Below are positions 29,174 to 37,425 of a DNA stretch of 64,000 nt, in pieces. The notes below the pieces were generated by a model, which saw nothing but the letters and a program-made list of their open reading frames with translations, was not told the origin of the DNA and did no database searches. Source of the stretch: Halomarina oriensis (lineage in GTDB: Archaea > Halobacteriota > Halobacteria > Halobacteriales > Haloarculaceae). The number at the start of each line of letters is the position of its first letter. Position 1 is the stretch's first letter. The position numbers and the translations under genes are program-made. The stretch lies in assembly GCF_009791395.1 (NCBI RefSeq), contig NZ_WSZK01000010.1, positions 23,419 to 87,418 of the forward strand. The letters run 5' to 3'.

Positions 29174-29584
29174 ATGGGCTATACAAACTCGGTGCGACTC
29201 AGGGGCAACTTCGATGAGGTCGTATCGGCCACGATAGACGCACTTGACCAAGAGGGATTCGGTGTTCTCTGTGACATCGACGTTCAAGAGACGTTCGCGA
29301 GGAAACTCGACGCCGAGTTTCAACGCTATCGGATTCTGGGTGCATGCAACCCAGAACTCGCCCACGAAGGGATGACCGAAGAGCCCGAACTTGGCGCGTT
29401 GCTTCCATGTAATGTCGTCGTCTACGAGATGGACGAGGAAGTCGTCGTACGGGCGGTGGACCCCGAACAACTCGTCGGGGTTGCTGACACCCCGGCGCTC
29501 GATGTTATTGCATCGGAGGTCCACGACCGATTCGCGCGTGTTCTCAGGACGGTTGGGCAAAAGTTCGAATCGGTGGAGGCCTGA
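29174..29584 (+). CDS. DUF302 domain protein
   Basis: The 136-residue protein fits the DUF302 pattern: an N-terminal GFGVLCDIDVQETF strand-helix, then ILGACNP and LLPCNVVVYE, the two conserved Cys motifs of the family. DUF302 proteins are single small domains of uncertain role, often near copper or redox genes. The TATA-like gaataaaaacg is about 26 bases upstream of the ATG, fitting a leaderless transcript. The SHOCT gene starts two bases after its stop. Confidence 0.9.
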   Translation: MGYTNSVRLRGNFDEVVSATIDALDQEGFGVLCDIDVQETFARKLDAEFQRYRILGACNPELAHEGMTEEPELGALLPCNVVVYEMDEEVVVRAVDPEQLVGVADTPALDVIASEVHDRFARVLRTVGQKFESVEA

Positions 29585-29586
29585 TC

Positions 29587-29932
29587 ATGGCGACTACGAA
29601 CCGTTTTTGGTACGTCAACGCTTCTCGTACTGCTTCTCATCGTGCTAGTTGGCCTGCCACTGCTCTGGATGGGGGTGATGGGGATCGGAGGGATGATGGG
29701 ATTCGGTGGGATGATGTACGGCAGTAGAGCGGGGTCGGGGTGGTGGATAGTTGGTGCAGTTCTACAGTTCCTCTTCCTGCTGCTCGTCTTGGGTGGAGGC
29801 TACCTCGCCGTCCGACGCCTATTGAATGCCACTGAGTCGAGCGATCCTGCTATAGAGGAGCTTCGACGCGCGTACGCACGTGGCGACATCTCTGATGAAG
29901 AGTTCGAGACCCGTAGAGAGCGACTTGAGTGA
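29587..29932 (+). pseudogene. SHOCT-domain membrane protein with an apparent N-terminal frameshift
   Basis: The frame ending at 29932 encodes a Gly/Met-rich hydrophobic helix pair and a C-terminal SHOCT motif (IEELRRAYARGDISDEEFETR). That frame has no ATG before a stop at 29582. The ATG at 29587, two bases after the DUF302 stop, opens another frame (MATTNRFWYVN). Losing one base around 29604-29620 joins them into MATTNRF...LLVLLLIVLVG, a normal start for this family. The T5 at 29604-29608 is one candidate site. A GTG at 29642 could give a shortened protein. Confidence 0.6.
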
Positions 29933-29994
29933 AGTAGTATACCTCTCTGGCCATTTACCTGAATTGAGGCGAAAGCCTCTTTCTCAACGAGTGA

Positions 29995-30165
29995 GCGGTG
30001 GGGTGGGTAGTTCACGAATCTCCCACCCACCTCTGTCTCGAGATTGAGGACTTCAACGAGAGTCGACTCTACGAGTACCTCATTGAGAACGTCACTATGT
30101 TCCAGCGTATCTTCGGCGAAGACGAACGGAGCGACTACGTCCCCGTCATTGAACGGTGTGTCTGA
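29995..30165 (+). pseudogene. C-terminal gene fragment, family unknown
   Basis: A 56-codon frame without a clear start encodes a protein-like acidic sequence (EIEDFNESRLYEYLIENV, then MFQRIFGEDERSDYVPV) ending at a TGA. Its amino-acid composition is typical of haloarchaeal proteins, unlike the surrounding DNA. It looks like the tail of a larger gene left after a rearrangement. Confidence 0.3.
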
Positions 30166-30417
30166 GGAAACTCCTCAGAGACTCACAGTTAGATTCCCCT
30201 TCCTCGTACAGTCTCGGATTCCGTAGACGCTCTCGTCTTCGTAGCCATTTGATTCGAAAGTTCAGGAGTACATTATATTGTATATGCTAACAATGGACAT
30301 GGTGAAGCACAATCGCCTATTCCCAACTATGCCCACTCAAACCGACTATCGAGGCGGAGGTTCTAGGCCGCGGATTCTCGAACGGTTTTTGAGAAGTGGG
30401 CCGATAGCGTGTAAACG

Positions 30418-30455
30418 GTGGTGAGCAGACCCCTGTGGCCCCGACTTCTCACCAC
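30418..30455. repeat. 8-bp inverted repeat with 22-base spacer
   Basis: GTGGTGAG (30418-30425) and CTCACCAC (30448-30455) form a potential stem in the non-coding interval. It may be part of a mobile-element end or a terminator. Confidence 0.35.
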
Positions 30456-30636
30456 GTTGGGCAATTACCCCCTTCGTAGCGGCCGGGGCAGTGTACTGGT
30501 TTAGATTGTAAGCCAGAGGTGCAAAGAGCGATGCCCGACAATGGTGTGGTAGAGATGGGTCTCAGTCGTTCGGTCGTCGAGAGGTGGCGACGAGAATATC
30601 ATCCGTTCTCAAGGCCCCGTCGTGATAAATCGACCC

Positions 30637-31635
30637 ATGGTTGAGGCAGGCCAATCCGAGTTCTCAGTACAGGACGGTCTGCCGAACAACCGTCTGCTCA
30701 GGTGGGGAATGGTGAGTGGCAGTCGACTTGTCTTACTTGGACTGTCGTTGGCTGCAATCGCGGGGGTGACCGCGCTGCTAGTCGGTGTTGGCGTCCTAAC
30801 GGGTGATTCGTCAAGCCCCATGTCATTCCTCCTGAGCGGGTTTCTCGGTGGGAATCTCACGTTGATTACGGTCGTTATTTCCATCAATCAACTCGTCCTC
30901 TCACGCGAGCTTGGAGCACCTGGCGAACTGCACCAGCGGCTCGATGAGGCGCTCACGTACCGAGAGACAGTGGATGAGGTCGTCGACGATGTTCCCCCAG
31001 TGACACCGGGGCGGTTCCTGGTGAAACTCCACGAGACACTTGCTCGCGACGCGGAAGCACTCGGTCAAGCAAGTGACGAGATAGTTCGACCTTCCGAACA
31101 GTCGACCGTTGAACGGTTGGCTGCATCACTGCAGACGGATGCGGAAACAGTAATGGATGCGCTCGAACCTGCTGAGCCCGGCGTCTACTCCGTAATCTTG
31201 GCAACACTCGGGACGAACCACGCGAAACAGCTACACGAGATCGATAGACTTCGAGCGGGTCTAGATGATTCGCTGTCTACTACCTCAGATGAGGTGTTGG
31301 GCCGCCTCCACGACACTCTCGTATACATCGACGTCGCGCGAAAGTACTTCAGGACAATCTACATTCAGAAGGAACTCGCATACGTCTCACGCCTCATCCT
31401 GTACGTAGGCATCCCGGGGCAACTCATCCTGGCAGCGGGCCTTCTCGGGTACCATGCTGTCTCGACAGGAACGCTCACACCAGATGTGATGGCGCTCGCG
31501 CTCCCGTTCGTTCTCGCAGCGGGATTCGCCCCACTGCTCGTCATCGGTGTCTATATGCCCAGGCTCGCTTGGGTCGCTCAGAAAAACGCGGCAGTTGCCC
31601 CTTTCGCGGCGTCCGATGGGGGAGAGTACGTATGA
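30637..31635 (+). CDS. Membrane protein with central helical domain, first gene of a membrane operon
   Basis: The 332-residue protein has two transmembrane helices near the N-terminus (about residues 24-75), a long acidic, mainly helical middle domain, and two more helices near residues 255-312. The ATG at 30637 was preferred to a GTG five codons earlier. It overlaps the next gene as ATGA. The layout could be a channel- or sensor-like protein, but no family is recognised and function is unknown. Confidence 0.7.
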   Translation: MVEAGQSEFSVQDGLPNNRLLRWGMVSGSRLVLLGLSLAAIAGVTALLVGVGVLTGDSSSPMSFLLSGFLGGNLTLITVVISINQLVLSRELGAPGELHQRLDEALTYRETVDEVVDDVPPVTPGRFLVKLHETLARDAEALGQASDEIVRPSEQSTVERLAASLQTDAETVMDALEPAEPGVYSVILATLGTNHAKQLHEIDRLRAGLDDSLSTTSDEVLGRLHDTLVYIDVARKYFRTIYIQKELAYVSRLILYVGIPGQLILAAGLLGYHAVSTGTLTPDVMALALPFVLAAGFAPLLVIGVYMPRLAWVAQKNAAVAPFAASDGGEYV

Positions 31636-32198
31636 GAATATCACAGGAGATACAACAGCACAGCGTCCTCTCGAACCTCAAACTCTCCAATGCGTCGAGT
31701 ATCGTTCGCTTCGAGTCACGGTCGGCCATCGCGTTCGGCTGCCCGATTACTGAGTGTCCCGCACTCTCGTGGGTACTCGGTGTCATCGGGGCGTCGCTCC
31801 TTCTGACCGTAGGTATCTGGTGGGTGTTCGAGATGTTCGTTCCCCTGATTCCACAGCGGACTGGCCTCTTCGGGGCGTCAGCGGTGTTCGCACAGGTATT
31901 TGATGGAGTATCGACGATCGTCGGCGTTGACCTTCTTTCGTTCACAGAGCAGGTCTTTGTCTCTCGTCAGATTCTCTCGGTTGCCAGTGAGCTCCCCACG
32001 GCGCCGTCCATCGGCGTCGGCTGGGCGCTGCTCGTCGTCAAGATCGGTGTCCTTACAGGTGCGTTGTATCTATTTTCGAACGAGTCCGAAGCCGATTCTC
32101 CCTACGGTCGCTGGTTGTTGGTGATCGTCGTAATCGTCGGCGTCATTCCAGGCTTGAACAACCTCGCTTTGATTTGGGAGACGGTTGCCGCGGGCTGA
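31632..32198 (+). CDS. Membrane protein, second gene of the membrane operon
   Basis: The 188-residue protein starts at an ATG overlapping the previous stop. It has a roughly 45-residue cytoplasmic start, including a GCPITECP motif with two cysteines, then hydrophobic segments near residues 52-75, 128-148 and 160-180. No family is recognised. Coupled translation argues that it works with the preceding protein. Confidence 0.65.
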   Translation: MRISQEIQQHSVLSNLKLSNASSIVRFESRSAIAFGCPITECPALSWVLGVIGASLLLTVGIWWVFEMFVPLIPQRTGLFGASAVFAQVFDGVSTIVGVDLLSFTEQVFVSRQILSVASELPTAPSIGVGWALLVVKIGVLTGALYLFSNESEADSPYGRWLLVIVVIVGVIPGLNNLALIWETVAAG

Positions 32199-32221
32199 CC
32201 GATGTATTGGGTGGTCTTGAG

Positions 32222-32398
32222 ATGACAGCAGCCTCGTCTGAGCGCAAGAAGATGTGGTATTTACTCAGCACACTCATCTTAGTCGGCGGTTGGATGGTCA
32301 GCAGTCAGTGGTTCTCTGGTTGGCAGTTTACGGTGATCACCGTTGGCTTTCTCCTCGTTCAAGTTCTCATCGCAAAGTATTGGTTCTGGGGAGAATGA
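32222..32398 (+). CDS. Two-helix small membrane protein, third gene of the operon
   Basis: The 58-residue protein starts MTAASSERKK and has two hydrophobic segments rich in tryptophan. The ATG lies 23 bases after the previous stop. It probably belongs to the same transcript as the two membrane genes upstream. Nothing more can be said about its role. Confidence 0.55.
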   Translation: MTAASSERKKMWYLLSTLILVGGWMVSSQWFSGWQFTVITVGFLLVQVLIAKYWFWGE

Positions 32399-32753
32399 GA
32401 AGCACCACCAACGACACACGTAAGCCATCGGAGAGGGCCATAGCGTGAGCGTCACCGCCCAGCAGGTTCGATGTTTCGATCTGGACGCTCAGAAAGCACT
32501 ACGATCCCCGGACCAAGCAGAGCTGGAAAGAGAACCAACCGACCCATGTGGATACGCGTGGCCGAGACAAGCTGTCAGAGCAGCTCGGAAGTCTCACTAG
32601 CTGTTCGATACCACTCGACAGTACACCCCACGTTTCCGCTGTAGATGTTTCGAACTCAGCCGACAGAGGCTCCGAGCGCCAATTTTCTGAATTCTGAATA
32701 GAGGTATTACCGCGATAGCTTTGTATTACTTGAGCTCGTAGCTACTACCAGAG
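32399..32753. other. Non-coding interval before vapB
   Basis: These 355 bases show no supported gene. A 51-codon frame from a GTG near 32444 has no recognisable features. The final 60 bases are AT-rich and would hold the vapBC promoter. Confidence 0.5.
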
Positions 32754-33059
32754 ATGGCAGCCAGCTGGCGGCGACCAATGGTCGTTCGAGTCAGCCAAAA
32801 GGGGCAGGCGACAATCCCGAAGATGCTGCGTGAGGAGTTCGGTATCGAGGCCCCCGGAGAGGTGTTCGTCTACACGGAAGATGGCCGACTCATCATCGAG
32901 CCAGTGCCAACGTTCGAGGAACTCCACGGCATCCACGCGGGCGACCACGAGTCCGGCGACGTGCTCGCGAAGGTTCGAGCAGAGAGAGAACGGGAGCGCC
33001 AGCGCGAGACAGAGCGCGTCGAGCGACTGCGACCCAGCGGTGAGGACGAGGCTGAATGA
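32754..33059 (+). CDS. vapB: AbrB/SpoVT-type antitoxin (VapB)
   Basis: The 101-residue protein has an N-terminal swapped-hairpin AbrB domain (VRVSQKGQATIPKMLREEFG), which binds the operon's own promoter. A charged, helical C-terminal tail rich in Arg and Glu would wrap the toxin. An internal ATG eight codons later is an alternative start. It overlaps the PIN toxin gene by four bases. Confidence 0.9.
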   Translation: MAASWRRPMVVRVSQKGQATIPKMLREEFGIEAPGEVFVYTEDGRLIIEPVPTFEELHGIHAGDHESGDVLAKVRAERERERQRETERVERLRPSGEDEAE

Positions 33060-33496
33060 CCGAGTCGTACGTCTTCGACACGGAGGCGATTATCGCCTTC
33101 CTGTACGACGAACCGGGGCACGATGTCGTCGCAGACCTGTTGAAAGCGGTCTTCGACGGAGACACGACTGGCTATCTCGCCGAGACGAATGCGTGTGAAG
33201 TCCTGTATCTCGTCGCGCGGTTCGAGGGAGCAGAAGACGATACCCCAACGACCGAGTCGCTGCGGCTCGCCGACCGTGATCTCCGGTCGCTCGAACGGAG
33301 AGGCTTGACCCTCGCACGCGCTGACTGGCGATTGGCGGCCGAGGTCAAAGCGGATGGACACATTTCACTTGCCGATGCACACGCGGTTGCACTCGCCGAT
33401 GAACACGATGCGACGCTCCTCGTCGGTGGTGACGACGACTTCGACGACCTTCCTGTAGACGTTGACGTCAGCCGATTCCGAACTGGCAGTGGATAA
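33056..33496 (+). CDS. vapC: PIN-domain toxin (VapC)
   Basis: The 146-residue protein is a PIN-domain ribonuclease. The acidic residues expected for metal binding are visible: the first Asp in VFDTEAI, Glu in ETNACEVLY, and Asp in ISLADAHAVALA and GGDDDF. VapC toxins cut tRNA or rRNA and are neutralised by VapB. Overlap with the antitoxin gene supports one operon. Confidence 0.92.
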   Translation: MTESYVFDTEAIIAFLYDEPGHDVVADLLKAVFDGDTTGYLAETNACEVLYLVARFEGAEDDTPTTESLRLADRDLRSLERRGLTLARADWRLAAEVKADGHISLADAHAVALADEHDATLLVGGDDDFDDLPVDVDVSRFRTGSG

Positions 33497-33639
33497 TCGG
33501 CGTACTCTGAGAGTACCATCGGAGATGTGACCAAGTTGGGGCACGATCCCAGTGGTTTGAATTGCGTTGGTAGCTCGTTTCACTTTCACCGAAGGCCAGT
33601 TGGACGTTTATGTACTGTCGGTCAAACGGTGGGCCTACG

Positions 33640-35013
33640 ATGCCCTACCGCGCGATTCGCACTGCGACCACCCCGCCGACAACGATTCCCCCAGCTGACG
33701 ACGTCCCCCGTGTGCTGCCAGTGACCGTTGACGCCGACGACGACCTGTGGTGTCCTGTCTGTGGCGACCCGCTGACCGTTCGCCGAGCATACCACCGCCA
33801 GGAGACCGCCGTCGCTCGCCACTTCGTCCACCTGCGCGAAACCGACTGCCCCGGTGAGTCCGACGTCCACTCTCGACTCAAATCGCTCGCCGCGGATACG
33901 CTCGCTCGTCGGTTCACCGACGCGACCGTGACGGTCGAGGAGACCATTCCTGTTCCACGGTTCCGACCCACCCCCGACACCGAGGCCACTGGACACACCG
34001 CACGAACCGTACACACCGCAGACACCGAACAAACCGAACCAACCGGGGCCACCGAGCAAACCACGCTCACCGCCAGCACCGGAGCCACCAGCGACACCGA
34101 GCGAACCGCAGCCCCCGTGGGCACCGACCGAATACGCCGGGCCGACATCTGCGTGACGTTCGAAGAGCCACACCCCGAGTGGGGGCGAGGGCTGGTCGTC
34201 GAGGTCCAGTACCGGAATCACGCGAAGGATATCGAACGTGTCACCCGCGATTTCACCGCCGCCGAGTTCAGTGTGTTGTGGGTCGGTCCTGACGATTTCG
34301 ATGGGACCTCGCTGGTCATCGACGAGGCCCAGATTCACACCGTCTGGCCGAGCGCCGTCCCTCCGGTCACCGCCTGGAGTGGAACGCCGGCATTCGTCGA
34401 CGACCTCCGCGAGCCGCCCGAGTCGGTCGAGGTCGAGGTGCTGTTCCCCGCCGAGGTCCTCAAGACGATCCACTCAGACTGGCTCTGGGACCAGATGGAG
34501 ACCGTTGAACTGCCCTACGAGTGGGAGACGGTGACGAACGCCTCGATTCGTGGAGGCACCAAACGGTGGCAGAAAGACACGCGCATCCACAGCTGGCTCT
34601 ATCTCAAACGCGAGAGCAACGGCGACCTGCACCTCGAACTGTGGCGCAAGGACACGAAGGAAGGGGAGTCGGAGTGCGTCCGTTCGTTCGTCACCGAGGA
34701 GGATCTGGACCGACTCGTCGCCATCGACAAGGCGGCGATGCAGTACACCTACGAGGACCGCGTCGGCCACGACGACATCGTGTACCCCGACGAGTGGACG
34801 GTGCTCGAAGATGTGCAGTTCGACAGCGCCGAGGACCACCGAGCGCGCGTCCGGTTGTACGAGCCACCGGACGGCGGCCTCGCCATCAAGATGGAGCGCG
34901 TCGACCAGCAGGACGGCCACTCCGAACTCATCGTAAAAGCGAGGCACGAGACGCCGTTCAAGTGGCTCAGAAACGACTACCACCGGATACGGCGTGAAGA
35001 AGCCGAGGAGTGA
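33640..35013 (+). CDS. CoiA-like nuclease-fold protein
   Basis: The 457-residue protein starts with a zinc-ribbon-like part (Cys38, Cys41, His61, His64, Cys70) and an ESDVHSRLKSLAAD helix, as in competence protein CoiA and its relatives. Residues about 112-160 are a low-complexity Thr-rich linker. A nuclease-like core follows with Asp169 in ADICVTF and E-x-Q (Glu188, Gln190) in VVEVQYRNHAKDI, the variant PD-(D/E)XK signature of CoiA. The C-terminal 200 residues form an uncharacterised domain. The ATG at 33640 was chosen over one ten codons earlier. Its role is unknown; DNA handling is likely. Confidence 0.72.
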   Translation: MPYRAIRTATTPPTTIPPADDVPRVLPVTVDADDDLWCPVCGDPLTVRRAYHRQETAVARHFVHLRETDCPGESDVHSRLKSLAADTLARRFTDATVTVEETIPVPRFRPTPDTEATGHTARTVHTADTEQTEPTGATEQTTLTASTGATSDTERTAAPVGTDRIRRADICVTFEEPHPEWGRGLVVEVQYRNHAKDIERVTRDFTAAEFSVLWVGPDDFDGTSLVIDEAQIHTVWPSAVPPVTAWSGTPAFVDDLREPPESVEVEVLFPAEVLKTIHSDWLWDQMETVELPYEWETVTNASIRGGTKRWQKDTRIHSWLYLKRESNGDLHLELWRKDTKEGESECVRSFVTEEDLDRLVAIDKAAMQYTYEDRVGHDDIVYPDEWTVLEDVQFDSAEDHRARVRLYEPPDGGLAIKMERVDQQDGHSELIVKARHETPFKWLRNDYHRIRREEAEE

Positions 35014-35024
35014 CGCCGCACACC

Positions 35025-35060
35025 TTGCCGGTAATGTTAGATACAGAGCGTGAGTCTAAC
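35025..35060 (+). repeat. Boundary palindrome A (25-base core plus flank)
   Basis: The core 35036-35060 runs from GTTAGAT to GTCTAAC. The core with 11 flanking bases (35025-35060) is repeated in inverted orientation at 38944-38979, with 31 of 36 positions identical. It lies between the CoiA-like gene and a small membrane gene. Confidence 0.75.
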
Positions 35061-35104
35061 GCCTCAGCAAAACAGCTAATTGCTCAAGTATTCTTCAGAC
35101 TTAT

Positions 35105-35254
35105 ATGGACCAACGCTTCGCCCTCCTCGGAGCTATCGTCTCCGGAAGCTTCCTCTTCGCCGTCTTCGCGGAGAGTAGTGGAAATCCACTCGTCGCCGCT
35201 ATCAGTGTCAGCGCACTCACCGTGCTGACTCTACTCTTCGCTCGGAGCAAGTGA
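35105..35254 (+). CDS. 49-residue membrane protein
   Basis: A short frame encodes MDQRFALLGAIVSGSFLF, a brief polar turn (ESSGNP) and a second hydrophobic helix ending FARSK. This is a typical two-helix small membrane protein. It is bracketed by palindromes A and B, the latter starting 7 bases after its stop. It is unlikely to be chance because both helices and the positive C-terminal end are well formed. Function unknown. Confidence 0.55.
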   Translation: MDQRFALLGAIVSGSFLFAVFAESSGNPLVAAISVSALTVLTLLFARSK

Positions 35255-35260
35255 CCAATC

Positions 35261-35296
35261 GATACACACGCGGCACGTGTCTAACAGCTGAATCAC
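35261..35296 (+). repeat. Boundary palindrome B
   Basis: A degenerate copy of the 25-base core (35261-35285, ending GTGTCTAAC) with extended flank. Bases 35269-35296 are repeated in inverted orientation at 38318-38345, with 27 of 28 identical. Confidence 0.75.
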
Positions 35297-35415
35297 CACA
35301 AGCTGTTGTGAAAGAAACGTAGCGGAGGCGCGGCAGCCCGTTCACGACCGAACCCACCGAGGCCGGGGGTACTGCGGAGACAACCCAGTCTGTACGGCTG
35401 GCGACCGACGGCCGC

Positions 35416-36138
35416 TCAGTTCGGAGTGGTGGTCGTCTCGGGAACGCGATGCTTCCCGATCTCCCACGCGCCGTGCTTCGATTTCCACCAGACCGAGACA
35501 GTGGTGCCTTCTCTCACGGGCTCACGCGTTCGGGTGGCCATCCCCTCACGGAGTGGCTTTCCCGACCCCGCCCACCGCTCGGTATGCCCTCGCGCGTCTC
35601 GGTCGGAGTACTTCACCCTCAGGCGGTGGTCCTTGACCTCGTCGCCACCGTCGTAGCCCACCTGAACCGTTCCGGCGCTCATTCGCCGAAACGAGAATCG
35701 CACCGTCGGTGGGTCGTCGACCCACGGCGGACTCCGATTCGGGGCCGTGACTTCTGCCGACACCGGCTCTTCACCACCCGTCCACGTCGCCCGCACCTTC
35801 GTCCCCGGATAGGCGTTGAGTATTCGCCCGGCACTGTCCTGCGGTCCGACGACCGTCCGGGGCGTCTGCCACGAGTGGGTGGCGAGCTTCTTCATCGACG
35901 TGTGATACCGGAGGTGCAGCTCATCACTGTAGAAGGGGTCCGACCCGGTGTACTCCAGCCGAAACTGCTCAAAGTCGACCTTATCGAGGTCGAACGATAG
36001 GTCCGGCTGCTCGCCGGTCGGCGTGCCAATCGGCGTCGTCGGTGTTGGCTCGCGGTCGTGGTTCGTCAACGCGCTACAGCCGCTCAACCCAGTGAGCGCG
36101 CCGACGACCGACCCCAAGAGCGTTCGTCGAGAGGGCAT
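35416..36138 (-). CDS. Tat-type lipoprotein of unknown function
   Basis: The 240-residue protein starts with SRRTLLG, a hydrophobic stretch and a lipobox LSGC (Cys21), followed by a Thr/Pro-rich linker. This marks a twin-arginine exported lipoprotein. The mature part is beta-rich and basic at its C-terminus, without a recognised family. It is the last gene of a five-gene minus-strand set lying between palindromes B and D. Confidence 0.75.
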   Translation of the reverse strand: MPSRRTLLGSVVGALTGLSGCSALTNHDREPTPTTPIGTPTGEQPDLSFDLDKVDFEQFRLEYTGSDPFYSDELHLRYHTSMKKLATHSWQTPRTVVGPQDSAGRILNAYPGTKVRATWTGGEEPVSAEVTAPNRSPPWVDDPPTVRFSFRRMSAGTVQVGYDGGDEVKDHRLRVKYSDRDARGHTERWAGSGKPLREGMATRTREPVREGTTVSVWWKSKHGAWEIGKHRVPETTTTPN

Positions 36139-36214
36139 CAGTCAGTCGGAGATATGCATACGGAAAACAGTCACGGTGCGATGAACTAACGGGCGGGTCG
36201 CGGGGTAGATTGAC

Positions 36215-36586
36215 TCACTCCGTGTCGGGGATATCGAGTTCGACCGACCTCTCGAAGACGGTGGGGTCGGTGGCGGCGAGGAACACCTCCGAGAATCGGG
36301 TGTCCGCCTCGTAGCCGTGGCCTCGACCCGGGAACGAGCCCTGAATGTCGAGATGCGCGCGGGTGCCGTCGTGACTGGCGAGCGCGCGGGTGACGCGGCG
36401 CTCGGGACCACTCGCCCGCTCGATGACCGTTCGTAGGTCTGTGACGATGGTGGTGGCCAGCTCCTCGTCCTCGGCAGCGGGCTTGCCCTCGATGGCGAAC
36501 ACGCGTTCGTCGAACGACTCGGACGCCGGAAGGATGGTGACTGCCCCCGGTGCCTCATCGGGTTCGGCTGTCTCGTGGCCCGACAT
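36215..36586 (-). CDS. Small acidic hypothetical protein
   Basis: A 123-residue acidic protein with a central helix and a C-terminal beta-rich part (TRAHLDIQGSFPG). It starts 3 bases after the stop of the zinc-finger gene and so is in the same transcript. No family is recognised; similar small proteins are common on haloarchaeal plasmids. Confidence 0.6.
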   Translation of the reverse strand: MSGHETAEPDEAPGAVTILPASESFDERVFAIEGKPAAEDEELATTIVTDLRTVIERASGPERRVTRALASHDGTRAHLDIQGSFPGRGHGYEADTRFSEVFLAATDPTVFERSVELDIPDTE

Positions 36587-36589
36587 GGC

Positions 36590-37021
36590 TCAGGCACTCG
36601 CCTCCGGCTGGTCGGCTTCGACGTCGAGTGCGCGAACGGCGATGTGGTAGGTGTTCACGACGAGATACGCGTCCTGGCCGGCGACTTCGATGAAGACCAC
36701 CGTCTCGGAGTCGCTGGCCCAGTCGGGGAGTTGACGCGCGCTGATGACGCCGAACGCCTTCTCCTCGACGAAGATGCTGAGAGCACTCGCACAGCCGTCG
36801 CACTCGTGGGGTGCGGTTCGTCGGCCTTCGCGTCGCCAGAACACGTCGCGGTCCTCGACGATGGCGTCGGTGACGTCCGGGTCGATATCGGCGTCGCACT
36901 CCGGGCACGTCGCGAACTGTCGGACGATGATGGAGGCCGTCGACGGTTCGATGCCCTCGGTCGGTCGGGAGCGGGCCATCGCTCGTGTGTTCCACTCGAC
37001 GTCGTCGTGACTCAAGATCAT
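36590..37021 (-). CDS. Hypothetical protein with four-Cys zinc-binding motif
   Basis: The 143-residue product carries ATCPECDAD and HECDGCAS, two CxxC pairs about 40 residues apart that should bind zinc. It then has a beta-rich C-terminus (ETVVFIEVAGQDAYLVV). The ATG at 37021 was chosen because upstream codons of the frame lie antisense to nothing conserved; an ATG 14 codons later is possible. It belongs to the five-gene minus-strand set. Confidence 0.6.
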   Translation of the reverse strand: MILSHDDVEWNTRAMARSRPTEGIEPSTASIIVRQFATCPECDADIDPDVTDAIVEDRDVFWRREGRRTAPHECDGCASALSIFVEEKAFGVISARQLPDWASDSETVVFIEVAGQDAYLVVNTYHIAVRALDVEADQPEASA

Positions 37022-37077
37022 GGGTCTCTCACCACTCTCGGAGGCTAGAAACACCCCTGCGAGAGCGAGGCGACTGG

Positions 37078-37425
37078 TTAGCTGTCCTCCCAGAGTGAGT
37101 CGCCCGGTGCGGGGCCGGCGGCATCCATCGGCACGACTTGGTAGGCGTTCGCTTTGATGATGGCCCGCAGCGCCGCTTCGGTGAGCGAGTCCCGACCCGA
37201 CGCGTCGGCGCGTTCCCAGCCCGACCCGGTCGCACGAATCCACTCGGTGCCGGAGGCTCGGTCGACGGCCAGACAGACATCGTGGGCGCGAAGATACGCC
37301 ATGAGGTCGGCGACGATCTCGGCCTCGGTCTTCTGGCTCATCGCTGGGTCCTCCATTCCGAGCAGGGCGTGGAAGACGCGAATCCAGACGGGAGCGGGTG
37401 TCTCGCGACCATATTCACGCCGCAT
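37078..37425 (-). CDS. Small hypothetical protein overlapping the upstream gene
   Basis: The 115-residue protein starts at an ATG inside the end of the preceding gene (11-base overlap). It contains a short helical N-terminus and the beta-rich segment CLAVDRASGTEWIRATGSGW. Later ATGs (MEDPAM, MSQKTE) are possible starts. The overlap indicates coupled translation. No family is recognised. Confidence 0.55.
   Translation of the reverse strand: MRREYGRETPAPVWIRVFHALLGMEDPAMSQKTEAEIVADLMAYLRAHDVCLAVDRASGTEWIRATGSGWERADASGRDSLTEAALRAIIKANAYQVVPMDAAGPAPGDSLWEDS

Larger units (their letters stand above)
29933..30636. other. Interval with probable mobile-element remnants
   Basis: There is no intact gene in these 704 bases. 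The 5' part (gcgaaagcct...ggggtgggtagttcac, 29969-30015) resembles the right-end sequence of haloarchaeal IS200/IS605 (TnpB) elements, from memory rather than from alignment. It is followed by a truncated frame (29995-30165) and an 8-bp inverted repeat (30418-30455). Confidence 0.35.

Noticed and set aside
32444..32598. 51-codon frame starting GTG upstream of vapB
   Set aside because: No conserved feature, no purine-rich site and no support from spacing to neighbours.
37045..37075. A sixth leader hairpin (minus strand) upstream of the zinc-finger gene
   Set aside because: It has CAGGGGTG and weak pairing but lacks the GTGGTGTCTGTCG-like segment.
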